Below are positions 28,368 through 37,959 of a DNA stretch of 64,000 bases, piece after piece (the first letter of the stretch is position 1; each line of letters begins with the position of its first letter). The notes beneath the pieces are model-generated. The model was not told where the DNA came from. It worked only from the letters and a program-made list of their open reading frames with translations, and made no database searches. Source of the stretch: an uncultured Flavobacteriaceae bacterium (GTDB lineage Bacteria > Bacteroidota > Bacteroidia > Flavobacteriales > Flavobacteriaceae); NCBI GenBank assembly GCA_943789305.1, contig CALSTP010000001.1:844178-908177 (forward strand), in the 5' to 3' direction. A program made the translations under genes and the position numbers.

Positions 28368-29678
28368 CTAATTACAATTATAAATAGCCACAATTTCACC
28401 ATCTGATTTTTTAACTTCAATGATTTTGTTAAAATCGCGAAGTTTCATGTAGGCAAAACCTTCATTTTCAAATAATAAGCCATGTGGAGTGGGGTAGTTG
28501 TTATTGTAAATGAGGTTGTCTCCAACGATGGGCTCAGCTGAAGCTCCAGTGTGATAAGCAATATTATAATAATTAGGATCAGTTGATGAGCATAAAAATG
28601 TTTCATTAGCGATTTCAATACTATTAGAAACTGTAGTAGTTTTGTAATTATTACCTACATAAATAGACCATGGACATCCATTTAAAACAGACACACCAGC
28701 AGCATATGGACAACTATCATTTGGATCTAACAAGCCATCACCATCTGTATCTACAATACAAGTTGGACAACTAGATATAGCAACATCTGTAACAACATCA
28801 TTTAGTTGGTCTAAAGGTGCGGCTGCATAATACCATATAAAAGAATCGGATTCGCCAACTGCTATATCTTGCATACGAACATACAAACTGTATGATCCGT
28901 CATTTTCAGTTGAAATTTGAACTGTAGATGGAGTTACAGTCTCCGAAACATTATAATTAAAATCAAAATCTGCAACAGAGGTATTTGCATTCGTTGATTT
29001 AGTAAAAAATAAAATTCCTTCGTCAAGGGTTAAGATCCTCAGTGCTGATGATTGTTGAGTAATTGAAGATAATTTTTGAAAAGATCCGTTAACCAAGTTG
29101 CCTCTTTCTTTTATTGGTTCGTCTGTACCGCCAACGTAGTCATCTCGGGTACCAACCCAATATCTTAGATTAGTAACAGCTGCTGATCCAATATTTTTAA
29201 TTGTTGTTGTTACCTTAATAAAATTATCTCCAGCTCCAATGCTGTAGTCATTAATTACTTCTAATTGTGAAGTTCCGATTGTGACTTCTCCTTTAACCTT
29301 AATATTTCCTGTTCCAAAACTCCCAGAAATATTGAAACTATCTGAATCAAAAGTAGCTGATTCAAATAGAGGATTTGATTTGACAACACCATTAATATTC
29401 CATTCATTAGTTCCATCTCCACCAACACCAAACGAACAATCCAAAGGGTATTTATTTGAAGGTAACACCCTAATATCAGTATATGTTAATTGCCTCCACC
29501 CATTATCATCACTAAGGTAAAATGGCTGTTTTAATGTTCCAGATACGGTTATGGATACTTCAGTGCCATCTCCAAATCGCATATTCCCATTATTTATTAT
29601 CTGATTTGTTCCAGTAAATTGAGAAAAAGCATTTAAAAAGTATGAAAGTGATATTATAAGAAGTAAATATTTTTTCAT
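28368..29678 (-). CDS. Secreted protein with one thrombospondin type 3-like repeat
   Basis: The protein has 436 residues, a signal peptide (about 1-19) and a beta-rich N-terminal region of about 300 residues. A calcium-binding DTDGDGLLDPNDSCP repeat sits near residue 312, between cysteines (SCPTC and NGCPW). No type 9 secretion C-terminal domain and no catalytic motif are visible. The N-terminal part resembles the surface-exposed modules of flavobacterial adhesins with such repeats, but I cannot name a domain. Probably exported to the periplasm or surface. Confidence 0.75.
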   Translation of the reverse strand: MKKYLLLIISLSYFLNAFSQFTGTNQIINNGNMRFGDGTEVSITVSGTLKQPFYLSDDNGWRQLTYTDIRVLPSNKYPLDCSFGVGGDGTNEWNINGVVKSNPLFESATFDSDSFNISGSFGTGNIKVKGEVTIGTSQLEVINDYSIGAGDNFIKVTTTIKNIGSAAVTNLRYWVGTRDDYVGGTDEPIKERGNLVNGSFQKLSSITQQSSALRILTLDEGILFFTKSTNANTSVADFDFNYNVSETVTPSTVQISTENDGSYSLYVRMQDIAVGESDSFIWYYAAAPLDQLNDVVTDVAISSCPTCIVDTDGDGLLDPNDSCPYAAGVSVLNGCPWSIYVGNNYKTTTVSNSIEIANETFLCSSTDPNYYNIAYHTGASAEPIVGDNLIYNNNYPTPHGLLFENEGFAYMKLRDFNKIIEVKKSDGEIVAIYNCN

Positions 29679-29794
29679 GGATATTGAAACAAGCTAGTAT
29701 TAATTATTACGTGGAGTTTTTAGCACTAATTTTATATTTATTTACAAGATATAAAAACTCTAGGAATACTGATTTATTGAATTCTTGAAACCTT

Positions 29795-29802
29795 TATATT
29801 TG
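29795..29802 (+). promoter_or_regulatory. Orphan -7 box (TATATTTG) in the 29.7-29.97 kb gap
   Basis: TATATTTG matches TAnnTTTG on the plus strand, with a TTG 15 bases upstream. No plus-strand gene follows before the hairpin at 29933-29958, so if active it would drive a short RNA of about 150 bases. The rest of 29679-29932 contains no feature I can support. Confidence 0.25.
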
Positions 29803-29930
29803 CCTATTTAGGAAGTCCTGAAAATGTAGGAGGATAAGCTTATTATACCTGTAAAAAAACTCTGTTTTTTTTAGTAAACTTTACTAAGCTATTAAAGGCA
29901 AGTTTAAGCTGTCAAATAAAACTCTTATGC

Positions 29931-29958
29931 AAAAAACCCCAGTAAATAAAGGGGTTTT
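29931..29958 (-). terminator. Intrinsic terminator of tRNA-Ser
   Basis: AAAACCCC (29933-29940) and GGGGTTTT (29951-29958) form a perfect 8-base-pair stem around a 10-base loop. Read on the minus strand it ends in a run of T and lies 13 bases after the tRNA, so it is a good terminator for it. It is symmetric and could also stop a plus-strand transcript. Confidence 0.75.
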
Positions 29959-29970
29959 AAATTGATAAAG

Positions 29971-30055
29971 CGGAGAAAGAGGGATTCGAACCCCCGGAGG
30001 TGTGACCCTCGCTAGTTTTCAAGACTAGTGCATTCGACCACTCTGCCATTTCTCC
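29971..30055 (-). tRNA. tRNA-Ser (anticodon UGA)
   Basis: On the minus strand the sequence from 30055 starts GGAGAAATGGCAGAGTGGTC and ends with GGGTTCGAATCCC and TTTCTCC plus a G discriminator. The acceptor arms pair, the anticodon stem ACTAG/CTAGC-type arms enclose CTTGAAA (anticodon TGA), and there is a long variable arm as in serine tRNAs. The CCA end is not encoded. Length 85 bases. Confidence 0.95.
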
Positions 30056-30162
30056 AATGCGGTTGCAAATATACATTCCTTTTCCAACTAATGAAATATT
30101 TTAAAACGATAAATTCATTTTTTTTATTTTTAAAATAGATATCTTCATTTAAAAGATAATTT

Positions 30163-30915
30163 ATGAGTGATTTAATTCAATATGGATTCTTAATAATTGT
30201 TGGAATATTAGCTGGGGCAATCAACACTTTAGCTGGTGGTGGATCTTTATTGACCCTTCCCATTTTGATTTTTATTGGTCTTCCGCCAAACGTAGCCAAT
30301 GCCACCAACCGAATAGGGATTGTTTTTCAAGCTTTTGTAGGAACCGCAGGATATCGTTCTAAGGGAGTTTCTAATTTTCCTTTCAATCTGTATTTAGGAA
30401 TTTCTGCCTTAATTGGCTCGCTAATAGGAGCTCAAATTGCTGTTGACATAAGTGGAGCTATTTTCAATAAAGTTTTGGCAATAATAATGCTAATTGTTGT
30501 TGCAATTATTGTTTTTAAACCCAAAACAAAGTCCCTGAATTTACCAGAACGTATGACAGGGAAATATCTTTTTTATGCCATTGTTGGATTTTTCTTCATA
30601 GGTATTTATGGAGGATTTATTAATGCCGGTATTGGTTTTGTAATCATTCTTTTTTTGAATAATTTGAATCGCTTGTCATTAATTAAAACAAATGCAACAA
30701 AAGTTTCAATTGTCTTTATTTATACTGCCGGAGCTTTGGCTCTATTTGCCTATAACGGTACTGTTGATTGGGTGATGGGTTTGGTATTGGGGCTTGGCAC
30801 TTCTTTGGGAGCATGGTGGTCAAGCCGTTGGTCTGTGGATAAAGGGGAAGGGGTTATCAAAATTGCAATGATTATTATGGTAAGTTTGATGTCAGTAAAA
30901 CTTTGGTTTTTTTAG
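30163..30915 (+). CDS. TauE/SafE (TSUP) family permease
   Basis: The product has 250 residues and about eight hydrophobic spans in two halves. The opening GILAGAINTLAGGGSLLTLPIL and the second-half GIYGGFINAGIGFVIIL are the paired signature segments of the TSUP (sulfite exporter TauE/SafE) family. Members export sulfite, sulfoacetate or similar organosulfur anions; some have other substrates. It ends two bases before the end of the convergent ribB gene. No sulfur-metabolism gene is adjacent. Confidence 0.88.
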   Translation: MSDLIQYGFLIIVGILAGAINTLAGGGSLLTLPILIFIGLPPNVANATNRIGIVFQAFVGTAGYRSKGVSNFPFNLYLGISALIGSLIGAQIAVDISGAIFNKVLAIIMLIVVAIIVFKPKTKSLNLPERMTGKYLFYAIVGFFFIGIYGGFINAGIGFVIILFLNNLNRLSLIKTNATKVSIVFIYTAGALALFAYNGTVDWVMGLVLGLGTSLGAWWSSRWSVDKGEGVIKIAMIIMVSLMSVKLWFF

Positions 30916-30916
30916 A

Positions 30917-32068
30917 TTAATACTTTACATACTCAACAATTTCTAGTCCATAACCTGTGATACCTACTCGGGGTCCTTGATTTGAATTGCTGATGACTTT
31001 TAGTTTATTGATTCTTAAATCATGAAGTATTTGAGCTCCAATTCCAAAATCTTTGTAATCCATCTTCATAGGGGGAACTTTATGAAGCTCACCTTTTAGT
31101 TGTAGTGAAGTCAATTCATTTATCCGAGCCAATAAGTTTTCGGATTGTTGAGCTTGATTTATAAATATTACTGCTCCTTTACCCTCTGAATTGATTAAAT
31201 TGAAAATATCATCTAAATAGGATTGTAAGTAGTTCTTTCCTTTTTCGTTCGAACCGGCTAACATACTTAAAATATCATTGTTTATTTGTGAAGAGTTGAT
31301 CCGTGTCAAAACAGAATCCTTTTCATCCCAACTCCCTTTGGTTAAGGCTACATGAACTTGACTGTTTGTAGTTTGCTGATATGCTCTTAAACGAAATTCT
31401 CCAAAACGAGTTTGAATTTCTGTATCCGCACGTTTTAGAATAAGACTGTCATGTTGCATTCGATAAGACACCAAATCTTCAATGGAAACTAACTTGAGAT
31501 TAAACTTTTCTGCAACTTTGAGCAACTGTGGAAGTCGAGCCATAGTTCCATCTTCATTCATAATTTCAGCAATAACTCCAGCCGGTTTCATTCCAGCAAG
31601 CCGGGCAAAGTCTATTGCAGCTTCTGTATGTCCTGTTCTTCTTAGTACACCACCTTCTTTCGCTATTAATGGGAAAACGTGTCCAGGTCTTGAAAGTTGA
31701 TGGGCTTGTATAGAATCATCTACCAATGCTGTAACCGTTTTAGCTCGGTCGCTTGCAGAAATACCAGTAGTAACACCATTTCCTTTTAAATCAATAGAAA
31801 CCGTAAAAGCAGTTTCCATTGGGTCAGTATTGTTATCAACCATACGATGCAATTTCAATTCGTCGCAACGTTTTTCTGTTAAGGGAGCGCAAATCAAACC
31901 TCTGCCATGGGTTGCCATAAAGTTTATCATTTCGGGAGTAATTTTTTCTGAGGCAGCTAAAAAGTCTCCTTCGTTTTCTCGGTTATCATCATCAACAACA
32001 ATAATGATTTCCCCATTTTTAATGGCTTGAATAGCATCTGATATTTTATCTAATCTATCTTTTGGCAT
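30917..32068 (-). CDS. ribB: 3,4-dihydroxy-2-butanone-4-phosphate synthase with degenerate GTP cyclohydrolase II domain
   Basis: The N-terminal domain (residues 1 to about 205) has the RibB blocks [34 protein letters not shown] and [16 protein letters not shown], so it should convert ribulose 5-phosphate to the four-carbon precursor of riboflavin. The C-terminal domain (about 206-383) has the GTP cyclohydrolase II fold pattern ending [12 protein letters not shown] and GYGLEIVE, but contains no cysteine at all. The zinc-binding CDCG block of active RibA is replaced by RINSSQINN, so this half is very probably inactive. The start overlaps the LptF/G stop by 14 bases. Confidence 0.9.
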   Translation of the reverse strand: MPKDRLDKISDAIQAIKNGEIIIVVDDDNRENEGDFLAASEKITPEMINFMATHGRGLICAPLTEKRCDELKLHRMVDNNTDPMETAFTVSIDLKGNGVTTGISASDRAKTVTALVDDSIQAHQLSRPGHVFPLIAKEGGVLRRTGHTEAAIDFARLAGMKPAGVIAEIMNEDGTMARLPQLLKVAEKFNLKLVSIEDLVSYRMQHDSLILKRADTEIQTRFGEFRLRAYQQTTNSQVHVALTKGSWDEKDSVLTRINSSQINNDILSMLAGSNEKGKNYLQSYLDDIFNLINSEGKGAVIFINQAQQSENLLARINELTSLQLKGELHKVPPMKMDYKDFGIGAQILHDLRINKLKVISNSNQGPRVGITGYGLEIVEYVKY

Positions 32069-33527
32069 AAGTAGCTTTATTTATTAAATTCTTTAATTGC
32101 TCGTTTATTTTTTTCAAAGGAATAATGATTCGATCTAAGTCAACAATTCCTCTATCTCTTGAAGCTCGTTTTGTTAAATAAAGTGCAAATAGCCCAATAA
32201 TCAGAACAGAGGTCCAACTTCCAATAAAAGGACTAATACTACTATCCTCAGCTGCATTTTTTCCAAACAAACCAATGTAGTGATAGGACAGAAAAATTAA
32301 AATTGCCAATACTACAGGTAAACCTAAGCCTCCTTTCCTGATGATCGCTCCCAAAGCAGCTCCAACCAAGAACAAAAAAAACACTCCAAAACCCAAAGTG
32401 AATTTATCGTGGAATGAACTTTTGTGGAGGTTAATCAGCTTTTGTTGAATAAAAAAATTCTTTTTCTTTCCTTCAATATTCCTGAGAATTCCTCTAGCAT
32501 TCATTAGGGCTGTGTGAATTACTTGTTTGTGTCTGTAATGACGTTCATTGGTAATGAAACTCAAAGGATTTCTTAATTCATTGAAGATTGAATCATTTAA
32601 AACAACTCCTTCTTCAGCGCTTTTGAGAACATCAGATCCATTTATTTTTCTAAAATTTTTGGCGAATAGCTCTCGAATTCTGTTGTACTTTATTTCTAAG
32701 GAATCAATACTTTCATCTAATTGATCCACTTTTTGCATTCGAAAAGTACTTTTATAATTTTCTTCAGAAAGATCTACATTATTGAATTGCGTTAAATCAA
32801 TATTCATGATGTATTTCTCAAACTTTACTTTACTGTGTGGAATCTTTTTTTTGTCTTCAGATTTTTCAGGAGTAATTTCTTCGTATCGATTTCCATCAAA
32901 AAGCAACAATTGAAGTTGATCACCAATTTCAGCACTTTTCAACTCTCCAGTAGCTGCTTTTATTACAATGTTATTTTTTTGATTTGGGATTTTTTCATGA
33001 ATGATTATGTTCCTCAATAAACGATTTTCATCTCCATATTTTTCATTTACCTTGATGTTCATTTGTCCTAAATCATTGAACACACCTTCGGTTATGGCAA
33101 GTGCAGGTTTTAGTTTAGCAAGGTTTCTTCTTAGATTAAATGATTTTACTTCGGCAAAAGGCATGATATAGTTTGTAAAATAAAAACTTCCAATCCCTAA
33201 AAAAAAGTGAAAAAGAACAAGACTCAACATGGCTCTTTGCAAGGAAATTCCGGTTGATTTCATTGCTGCAAACTCATAATTCTCAGCGAAGGTTCCATAG
33301 GTCATTATTGAGGCCAACAAAACAGATAAGGGAAGAACTAAAGGAACAAGTTTAGGGGAATAGTAAAGTAAAAACTTTAAAATGGTTCCAATGTCAATAC
33401 CTTTTCCAGCAAATTCATCAATAAACAACCAAATCGTTTGAATAATAAAAATCAGCATCAAGATTATAAAAACACTTAACAATCGTTGAATGTAGGAAAC
33501 CAAGATATAGCGATCCAGAATTTTCAT
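32055..33527 (-). CDS. LptF/LptG family permease
   Basis: The protein has 490 residues, with membrane spans in the first 120 residues (MKILDRYILVSYIQRLLSVFI at the start) and another group after about residue 370 (GFGVFFLFLVGAALGAIIRKGGLG), separated by a large periplasmic domain. This is the layout of the LptF/LptG permeases that lift lipopolysaccharide out of the inner membrane with LptB. Whether it is LptF or LptG cannot be told here. It sits between lolA (upstream, three bases) and ribB (overlapping), so lipoprotein and LPS export genes are co-transcribed. Confidence 0.9.
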   Translation of the reverse strand: MKILDRYILVSYIQRLLSVFIILMLIFIIQTIWLFIDEFAGKGIDIGTILKFLLYYSPKLVPLVLPLSVLLASIMTYGTFAENYEFAAMKSTGISLQRAMLSLVLFHFFLGIGSFYFTNYIMPFAEVKSFNLRRNLAKLKPALAITEGVFNDLGQMNIKVNEKYGDENRLLRNIIIHEKIPNQKNNIVIKAATGELKSAEIGDQLQLLLFDGNRYEEITPEKSEDKKKIPHSKVKFEKYIMNIDLTQFNNVDLSEENYKSTFRMQKVDQLDESIDSLEIKYNRIRELFAKNFRKINGSDVLKSAEEGVVLNDSIFNELRNPLSFITNERHYRHKQVIHTALMNARGILRNIEGKKKNFFIQQKLINLHKSSFHDKFTLGFGVFFLFLVGAALGAIIRKGGLGLPVVLAILIFLSYHYIGLFGKNAAEDSSISPFIGSWTSVLIIGLFALYLTKRASRDRGIVDLDRIIIPLKKINEQLKNLINKATYAKR

Positions 33528-33530
33528 TAA

Positions 33531-34184
33531 TTAGTTATTCATGTAGTAGTTTGGATAATCACCCACGTTAAATTCAAAAAAATTAGGAGGGAGCGTAATG
33601 TTTTCCTCTTGATTTTTTATGGTCAGTGTTGTTGTTGTTTTACCATTTCCAATTTCAATTAATCTGTAAATGGAATTTTGATCAACATCAATTCCCAATA
33701 AAAGATATTTGATATCGGTATTTTCTTCAGAAGGGATTAGTTTTATAAATTGAATATTTCGTCCCATAACCCGTTGAGAAATATCCCATTGATAGTCATA
33801 GCCTTCTTTGTAAAAATTTAAAATCTGGGAGGGGTTTACATTAATTTCCTCACTATCTTGTGGAATACTCACAGTAATTTCCTCATTTTCTGGGACGATT
33901 GTGTAGATTTTCTCTCCATCAAAAAGCTGAATGATTTCTAAAAATTCTAATTTGTAGCGATCGCCCGCTAGGGTAACCTTACCTTCTGTTTCTTGACGAA
34001 TTTGTTCTTCTTTATTTTCTAATACATACTTAAACTCAAAACGCATGTTTTTTTGCTTTTCAATTTTGTTCGATACTTGTTCAAGTAAATATCTGGCTTG
34101 TTCAGGCCCTTGAGCAAAAAGAAGCGAAGATGATCCAATTAAAATTATTAATAAGCGCATGAGCTGATGTTTTAGATTATTCAT
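33531..34184 (-). CDS. lolA: LolA-like outer-membrane lipoprotein carrier
   Basis: The product has 217 residues, a signal peptide (cleavage after about residue 25, LLFAQ) and the beta-rich pattern of the LolA family (MRFEFKYVLENKEEQIRQETEGKVTL; GDRYKLEFLEIIQLFDGEKIYTIVPEN). LolA carries lipoproteins through the periplasm from LolCDE to the outer membrane. A second in-frame ATG at residue 9 could be the real start. The reading frame overlaps the end of ftsK by eight bases. Confidence 0.88.
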   Translation of the reverse strand: MNNLKHQLMRLLIILIGSSSLLFAQGPEQARYLLEQVSNKIEKQKNMRFEFKYVLENKEEQIRQETEGKVTLAGDRYKLEFLEIIQLFDGEKIYTIVPENEEITVSIPQDSEEINVNPSQILNFYKEGYDYQWDISQRVMGRNIQFIKLIPSEENTDIKYLLLGIDVDQNSIYRLIEIGNGKTTTTLTIKNQEENITLPPNFFEFNVGDYPNYYMNN

Positions 34185-36507
34185 TATTCAATAACTGTTC
34201 CAAAGAAGTTAAATCGGGAATCAAAACCTGTCGAGCTTTACTACCTTCAAAGGGGCCAACAATTCCTGCGGCCTCCATTTGATCGATTATCCTACCAGCT
34301 CTATTATAGCCTAATTTTAATTTTCGTTGAAGTAATGAGGCTGACCCTTGCTGAGCATTCACAATGACTTCTGCTGCATCTCTAAAAAGGGCATCACGAT
34401 CATTGATATCGATGTCTAGTGTAGATGTCTCTTCTCCTACAAATTCTGGTAGTAAGTGTGCCTGTGCATAAGCTTTTTGTCCACCAATAAAATCTACTAT
34501 CTTTTCTACCTCAGGAGTATCAACAAAAGCACATTGAATTCGAGTGAGGTCATTTCCTTGGGTGTAAAGCATATCTCCGCGCCCGATAAGTTGATCAGCT
34601 CCACCATTATCTAAGATTGTTCTCGAATCAATTCTAGAGGTTACTCTAAAGGCAATTCGAGCCGGAAAGTTTGCTTTTATAATACCTGTAATAACATTTA
34701 CAGAGGGACGTTGGGTAGCAATAATCAAATGAATTCCTATGGCACGAGCTAACTGTGCTAGCCGAGCAATTGGTGTTTCTACTTCTTTTCCTGCTGTCAT
34801 TATTAAATCTGCAAATTCATCAACTACCAAAACAATGTAGGGTAAAAAAGAATGTCCATCATCTGGATTCAATTTACGAGCTTTAAATTTTGTATTGTAT
34901 TCTTTTAAATTCCTACACATACCGTTTTTGAGTAGTTCGTAGCGATTGTCCATTTCTATACACAACGAATTCAGGGTATGAATTACTTTGGTGTTGTCAG
35001 TAATTATGGCATCTTCAGAATCAGGGAGTTTAGCCAAATAATGACGTTCTATTTTGTTGTAAATATTGAGTTCAACTTTCTTTGGATCAACCAAAACAAA
35101 CTTTACTTCAGCAGGATGTTTTTTGTATAGAAGGGATGTCAAAACGGCATTCAATCCAACAGATTTCCCTTGCCCTGTAGCACCAGCCATAAGTAGATGG
35201 GGCATTTTAGCTAAGTCTACTACAAAAGTTTCGTTACTAATGGTTTTCCCCAAAGCAATAGGAAGCTCCATTTGTGCATTTTGAAATTTTTGTGAGGCAA
35301 TAACAGATCGCATAGAAACTATACTGGGTTTCTGATTTGGAACTTCAATTCCGATAGTCCCTTTACCCGGGATTGGAGCGATAATTCGAATTCCTAAGGC
35401 TGAAAGCGAAAGAGCAATATCATCTTCTAAGTTTTTAATTTTCGAAATACGAATACCGGCAGCAGGGACAATCTCATATAAGGTTACTGTAGGACCAATA
35501 TTTGCCTTAATTTGAGCAATCTCAATTTTATAATTTTTTAAGGTTTCAACAATTTTACTTTTGTTAGCCTCCAATTCTTCTTGGTTGATGGTTATACTTC
35601 CATCTCCATAGTCTTTTAATAAATCTAGTGTTGGAAATACATATTTGCTCAGTTCCAAAGTTGGATCATAGGAACCATACTTTTCTACTAACTGTTGGGA
35701 TATATTGTTTTCCAAGAGTTCTTCCTTTGTGGTATTGATTTCAATTTCCAATTCTTCCTCTGGTTCAATAGTTTTTTCAACTTCTAAAACCGGGATTTCC
35801 AATGGAATTTCATTTTTTTCAACTTTTTCAGGAATACTTTCAGGGGTTATGTTTTCACTTTTATCAAATGCTGTTTCTTCAAACGATTTGGATTTCTGTT
35901 TTTCTTCCTGGTCATCTTTTTCAAAAAGAGACTTTAAGCGGTTTAATATCACTTCAGGAGTAATGTTCCAATGCAGAACGATGAAAATTAAACTTCCAAA
36001 AGCCAAAAGTGATCCAACACCAATTTCTCCAATATAATCATATAAAAAATCAGTCATTTCAAATCCCATTACTCCACTTAGTAATGGAAAGGAGCTAGAA
36101 TAAAAACCAAACAAAAGAGAAAACCAAAGCGTATAATATAGGCCCCATGTCCATTGCTGCAGTAGTTTTTCTTTGTGGGTATTAAAAAAATAAGTAAATC
36201 CAGTAAAACCTATTAAATAAGCAATGATATAGGCTGCTAGCCCAAAAAGTTTATAAATAAAAAAATGGCTGATGCTTGCTCCTAATTTAGAAAGTAAATT
36301 TTTACTTAGGACAGATCGGTCACTCAAGGCGTTTAAACTACTTTGATCTTCTTCCCAAGTAAAAAAATAAGATGTAAAAGCAATAAAAAAGAGTAAACCA
36401 ACTAGAACTAAAAATCCTCCAATTAAAATCTCGCGGGTACGCTTATTCTTTTCAGAGGTAGCGAAGAATTTAGGTACTTTGGATGATGAAGATTTTTTTG
36501 CAGTCAT
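34177..36507 (-). CDS. ftsK: FtsK/SpoIIIE family DNA translocase
   Basis: The protein has 776 residues. Membrane spans lie in the first 185 residues, a charged linker rich in E and K follows (about 195-290), then the motor domain with Walker A MAGATGQGKSVGLN near residue 437 and Walker B IVLVVDEFADLI, and a C-terminal gamma winged-helix domain ending LLQRKLKLGYNRAGRIIDQME. It pumps chromosome DNA through the septum and activates dimer resolution at dif. It heads an operon with lolA, lptF/G and ribB; a -7-like box is at 36527-36534. Confidence 0.96.
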   Translation of the reverse strand: MTAKKSSSSKVPKFFATSEKNKRTREILIGGFLVLVGLLFFIAFTSYFFTWEEDQSSLNALSDRSVLSKNLLSKLGASISHFFIYKLFGLAAYIIAYLIGFTGFTYFFNTHKEKLLQQWTWGLYYTLWFSLLFGFYSSSFPLLSGVMGFEMTDFLYDYIGEIGVGSLLAFGSLIFIVLHWNITPEVILNRLKSLFEKDDQEEKQKSKSFEETAFDKSENITPESIPEKVEKNEIPLEIPVLEVEKTIEPEEELEIEINTTKEELLENNISQQLVEKYGSYDPTLELSKYVFPTLDLLKDYGDGSITINQEELEANKSKIVETLKNYKIEIAQIKANIGPTVTLYEIVPAAGIRISKIKNLEDDIALSLSALGIRIIAPIPGKGTIGIEVPNQKPSIVSMRSVIASQKFQNAQMELPIALGKTISNETFVVDLAKMPHLLMAGATGQGKSVGLNAVLTSLLYKKHPAEVKFVLVDPKKVELNIYNKIERHYLAKLPDSEDAIITDNTKVIHTLNSLCIEMDNRYELLKNGMCRNLKEYNTKFKARKLNPDDGHSFLPYIVLVVDEFADLIMTAGKEVETPIARLAQLARAIGIHLIIATQRPSVNVITGIIKANFPARIAFRVTSRIDSRTILDNGGADQLIGRGDMLYTQGNDLTRIQCAFVDTPEVEKIVDFIGGQKAYAQAHLLPEFVGEETSTLDIDINDRDALFRDAAEVIVNAQQGSASLLQRKLKLGYNRAGRIIDQMEAAGIVGPFEGSKARQVLIPDLTSLEQLLNNE

Positions 36508-36526
36508 TCCGGTTTTGCATTCCTAA

Positions 36527-36534
36527 CAAAAATA
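36527..36534 (-). promoter_or_regulatory. Candidate -7 box (TATTTTTG) of ftsK
   Basis: On the minus strand TATTTTTG matches TAnnTTTG and lies 19 bases before the ftsK ATG, just after the terminator of the preceding operon. Confidence 0.42.
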
Positions 36535-36557
36535 CAAATAATGATTGAATTAAAACT

Positions 36558-36582
36558 AAAAAAGCCCCCATTAAAGGAGGCT
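36558..36582 (-). terminator. Intrinsic terminator of the peroxiredoxin-thioredoxin operon
   Basis: On the minus strand AGCCTCC and GGGGGCT (36582-36563) form a 7-base-pair stem with one G-U pair around the loop TTTAAT, followed at once by six T. This is a textbook intrinsic terminator and separates the small operon above from ftsK. Confidence 0.85.
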
Positions 36583-36587
36583 AATTA

Positions 36588-36845
36588 TTAGTTGTCAATA
36601 CTTCTTTGGACTCGTTTTATAAAAGCATTTAATGCTTCTTTTTGACTCTTACCAGCCTTTATGTCTTTCTGTACTTCTAAAGTTCCATAGAGGTTAGATA
36701 TCAATTCACCCAATACATCAATCTCTTCATCTTTTATTCCTGAATGCTCTGAAATATGTTCCAAAACCTCCAGCGTTTCGATTAAATAATCCTCATCATT
36801 GTCAAAAACAAAATTCGATAGGTGTTTAATTAATGGTAGCCTCAT
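36588..36845 (-). CDS. DUF6952-like small protein
   Basis: The product has 85 residues, acidic and helical, with LEVLEHISEHSGIKDEEIDVLGELISNLYG, a pattern I associate with the flavobacterial family DUF6952. Function unknown. It overlaps the upstream thioredoxin gene by 20 bases, so the two are translationally coupled, and it always seems to travel with the thioredoxin/peroxiredoxin pair in this group (from memory). A role in redox stress is an inference from context. Confidence 0.8.
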   Translation of the reverse strand: MRLPLIKHLSNFVFDNDEDYLIETLEVLEHISEHSGIKDEEIDVLGELISNLYGTLEVQKDIKAGKSQKEALNAFIKRVQRSIDN

Positions 36846-37140
36846 GGACGAATGTATTTAATAAATCAGTTTTGTTGGTCTGAATTTGATTAACTAATTT
36901 TCCATTTCTAAACGATGCAAAGGTTGGTAAATTACTAACGTCTGCAAGTTTTCTTGAGTTTGGATTTTTTTCAGCATCGATTATTACAAAGGGTATGCTT
37001 TGGTTTTCTGAAGCCATTTTTTTGAATTTTGGCTTCATAATTCTACAATTGCCACACCATCCAGCAGAGTATTGTACCAATACCCTGTCATTTGTATCAA
37101 TCAATTGCTGAAGCGAATCATCTGTTATTTCTTGAAACAT
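36826..37140 (-). CDS. Thioredoxin family protein
   Basis: The protein has 104 residues and one thioredoxin domain with the active site GWCGNCR (Cys29 and Cys32) and the cis-Pro in SNLPTFASF. CGNC instead of CGPC makes it a divergent thioredoxin. It is placed seven bases after the peroxiredoxin stop, so it probably reduces that enzyme in the cytoplasm. Confidence 0.9.
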   Translation of the reverse strand: MFQEITDDSLQQLIDTNDRVLVQYSAGWCGNCRIMKPKFKKMASENQSIPFVIIDAEKNPNSRKLADVSNLPTFASFRNGKLVNQIQTNKTDLLNTFVHEATIN

Positions 37141-37146
37141 ATAAAA

Positions 37147-37785
37147 TTAATGAGAGCTTAAATATTCTTGTACACCTTCACGGTTAGCATTCATTGCATC
37201 TTTTCCATCTTCCCAATTTGCTGGGCAAACTTCACCTTTTTCTTGAACATAAGTATATGCATCAATTAAACGGATGTACTCATTTACGTTTCTACCAATA
37301 GGCATGTGATTAATTCCTTCGTGGAAAACCATTCCTTCTTCATTAATAAGGTAGGTAGCTCTAAAGGATACATTATCTCCATCCATCAAAAGAACTCCAG
37401 TGTTTTCATCATAGCGTTCGTTGGTACTGTCAAGTATATCCAAAGTACTTGCAAGGTTTCGATTACTGTCAGCCAAGAGATTATATGTAACACCCTCAAT
37501 ACCACCGTTGTCTTTAGAGGTGTTGAGCCATGCAAAATGAACTTCTGGAGTATCACAAGAAGCACCAATTACAATTGTGTTTCTTTTCTCAAATTCTGAA
37601 AGTGCTTCTTGAAATGCATGTAATTCTGTAGGGCACACAAAAGTAAAATCTTTTGGATACCAAAACAAAAGGACTTTTTTCTTGTTGTTCTTTGCTTCTT
37701 CTAATACATTAATATTTATGGTATCACCCATTTCGTTCATTGCATTTACACTTAAATCGGGGAATTGTTTTCCTACTGTTGACAT
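37147..37785 (-). CDS. 2-Cys peroxiredoxin (AhpC/TSA family)
   Basis: The protein has 212 residues. The peroxidatic Cys is C51 in DFTFVCPTEL and the resolving Cys is C187 in GEVCPANW, the typical 2-Cys (AhpC-like) arrangement. It reduces H2O2 and alkyl peroxides in the cytoplasm and needs a thioredoxin-like partner, which is the next gene. A -7-like box lies at 37809-37816. Confidence 0.95.
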   Translation of the reverse strand: MSTVGKQFPDLSVNAMNEMGDTININVLEEAKNNKKKVLLFWYPKDFTFVCPTELHAFQEALSEFEKRNTIVIGASCDTPEVHFAWLNTSKDNGGIEGVTYNLLADSNRNLASTLDILDSTNERYDENTGVLLMDGDNVSFRATYLINEEGMVFHEGINHMPIGRNVNEYIRLIDAYTYVQEKGEVCPANWEDGKDAMNANREGVQEYLSSH

Positions 37786-37808
37786 TTAATTATGTTTAAA
37801 AATTTCGA

Positions 37809-37816
37809 CAAAATTA
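37809..37816 (-). promoter_or_regulatory. Candidate -7 box (TAATTTTG) of the peroxiredoxin operon
   Basis: On the minus strand TAATTTTG matches TAnnTTTG and lies 23 bases before the peroxiredoxin start. No OxyR-like or other operator is obvious by eye. Confidence 0.42.
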
Positions 37817-37959
37817 GCTTTAAATTACTCGTTTAAAAAAGAAAACAAATTGGATAAATTTACTTTAAAATAAGTTTTTTTGATGATCGAATTTTAACCT
37901 CCTTTGGTATTGATTTAAACATCTAAGAACAAAGGAAATAATTTTTTACTCGAAAATTT

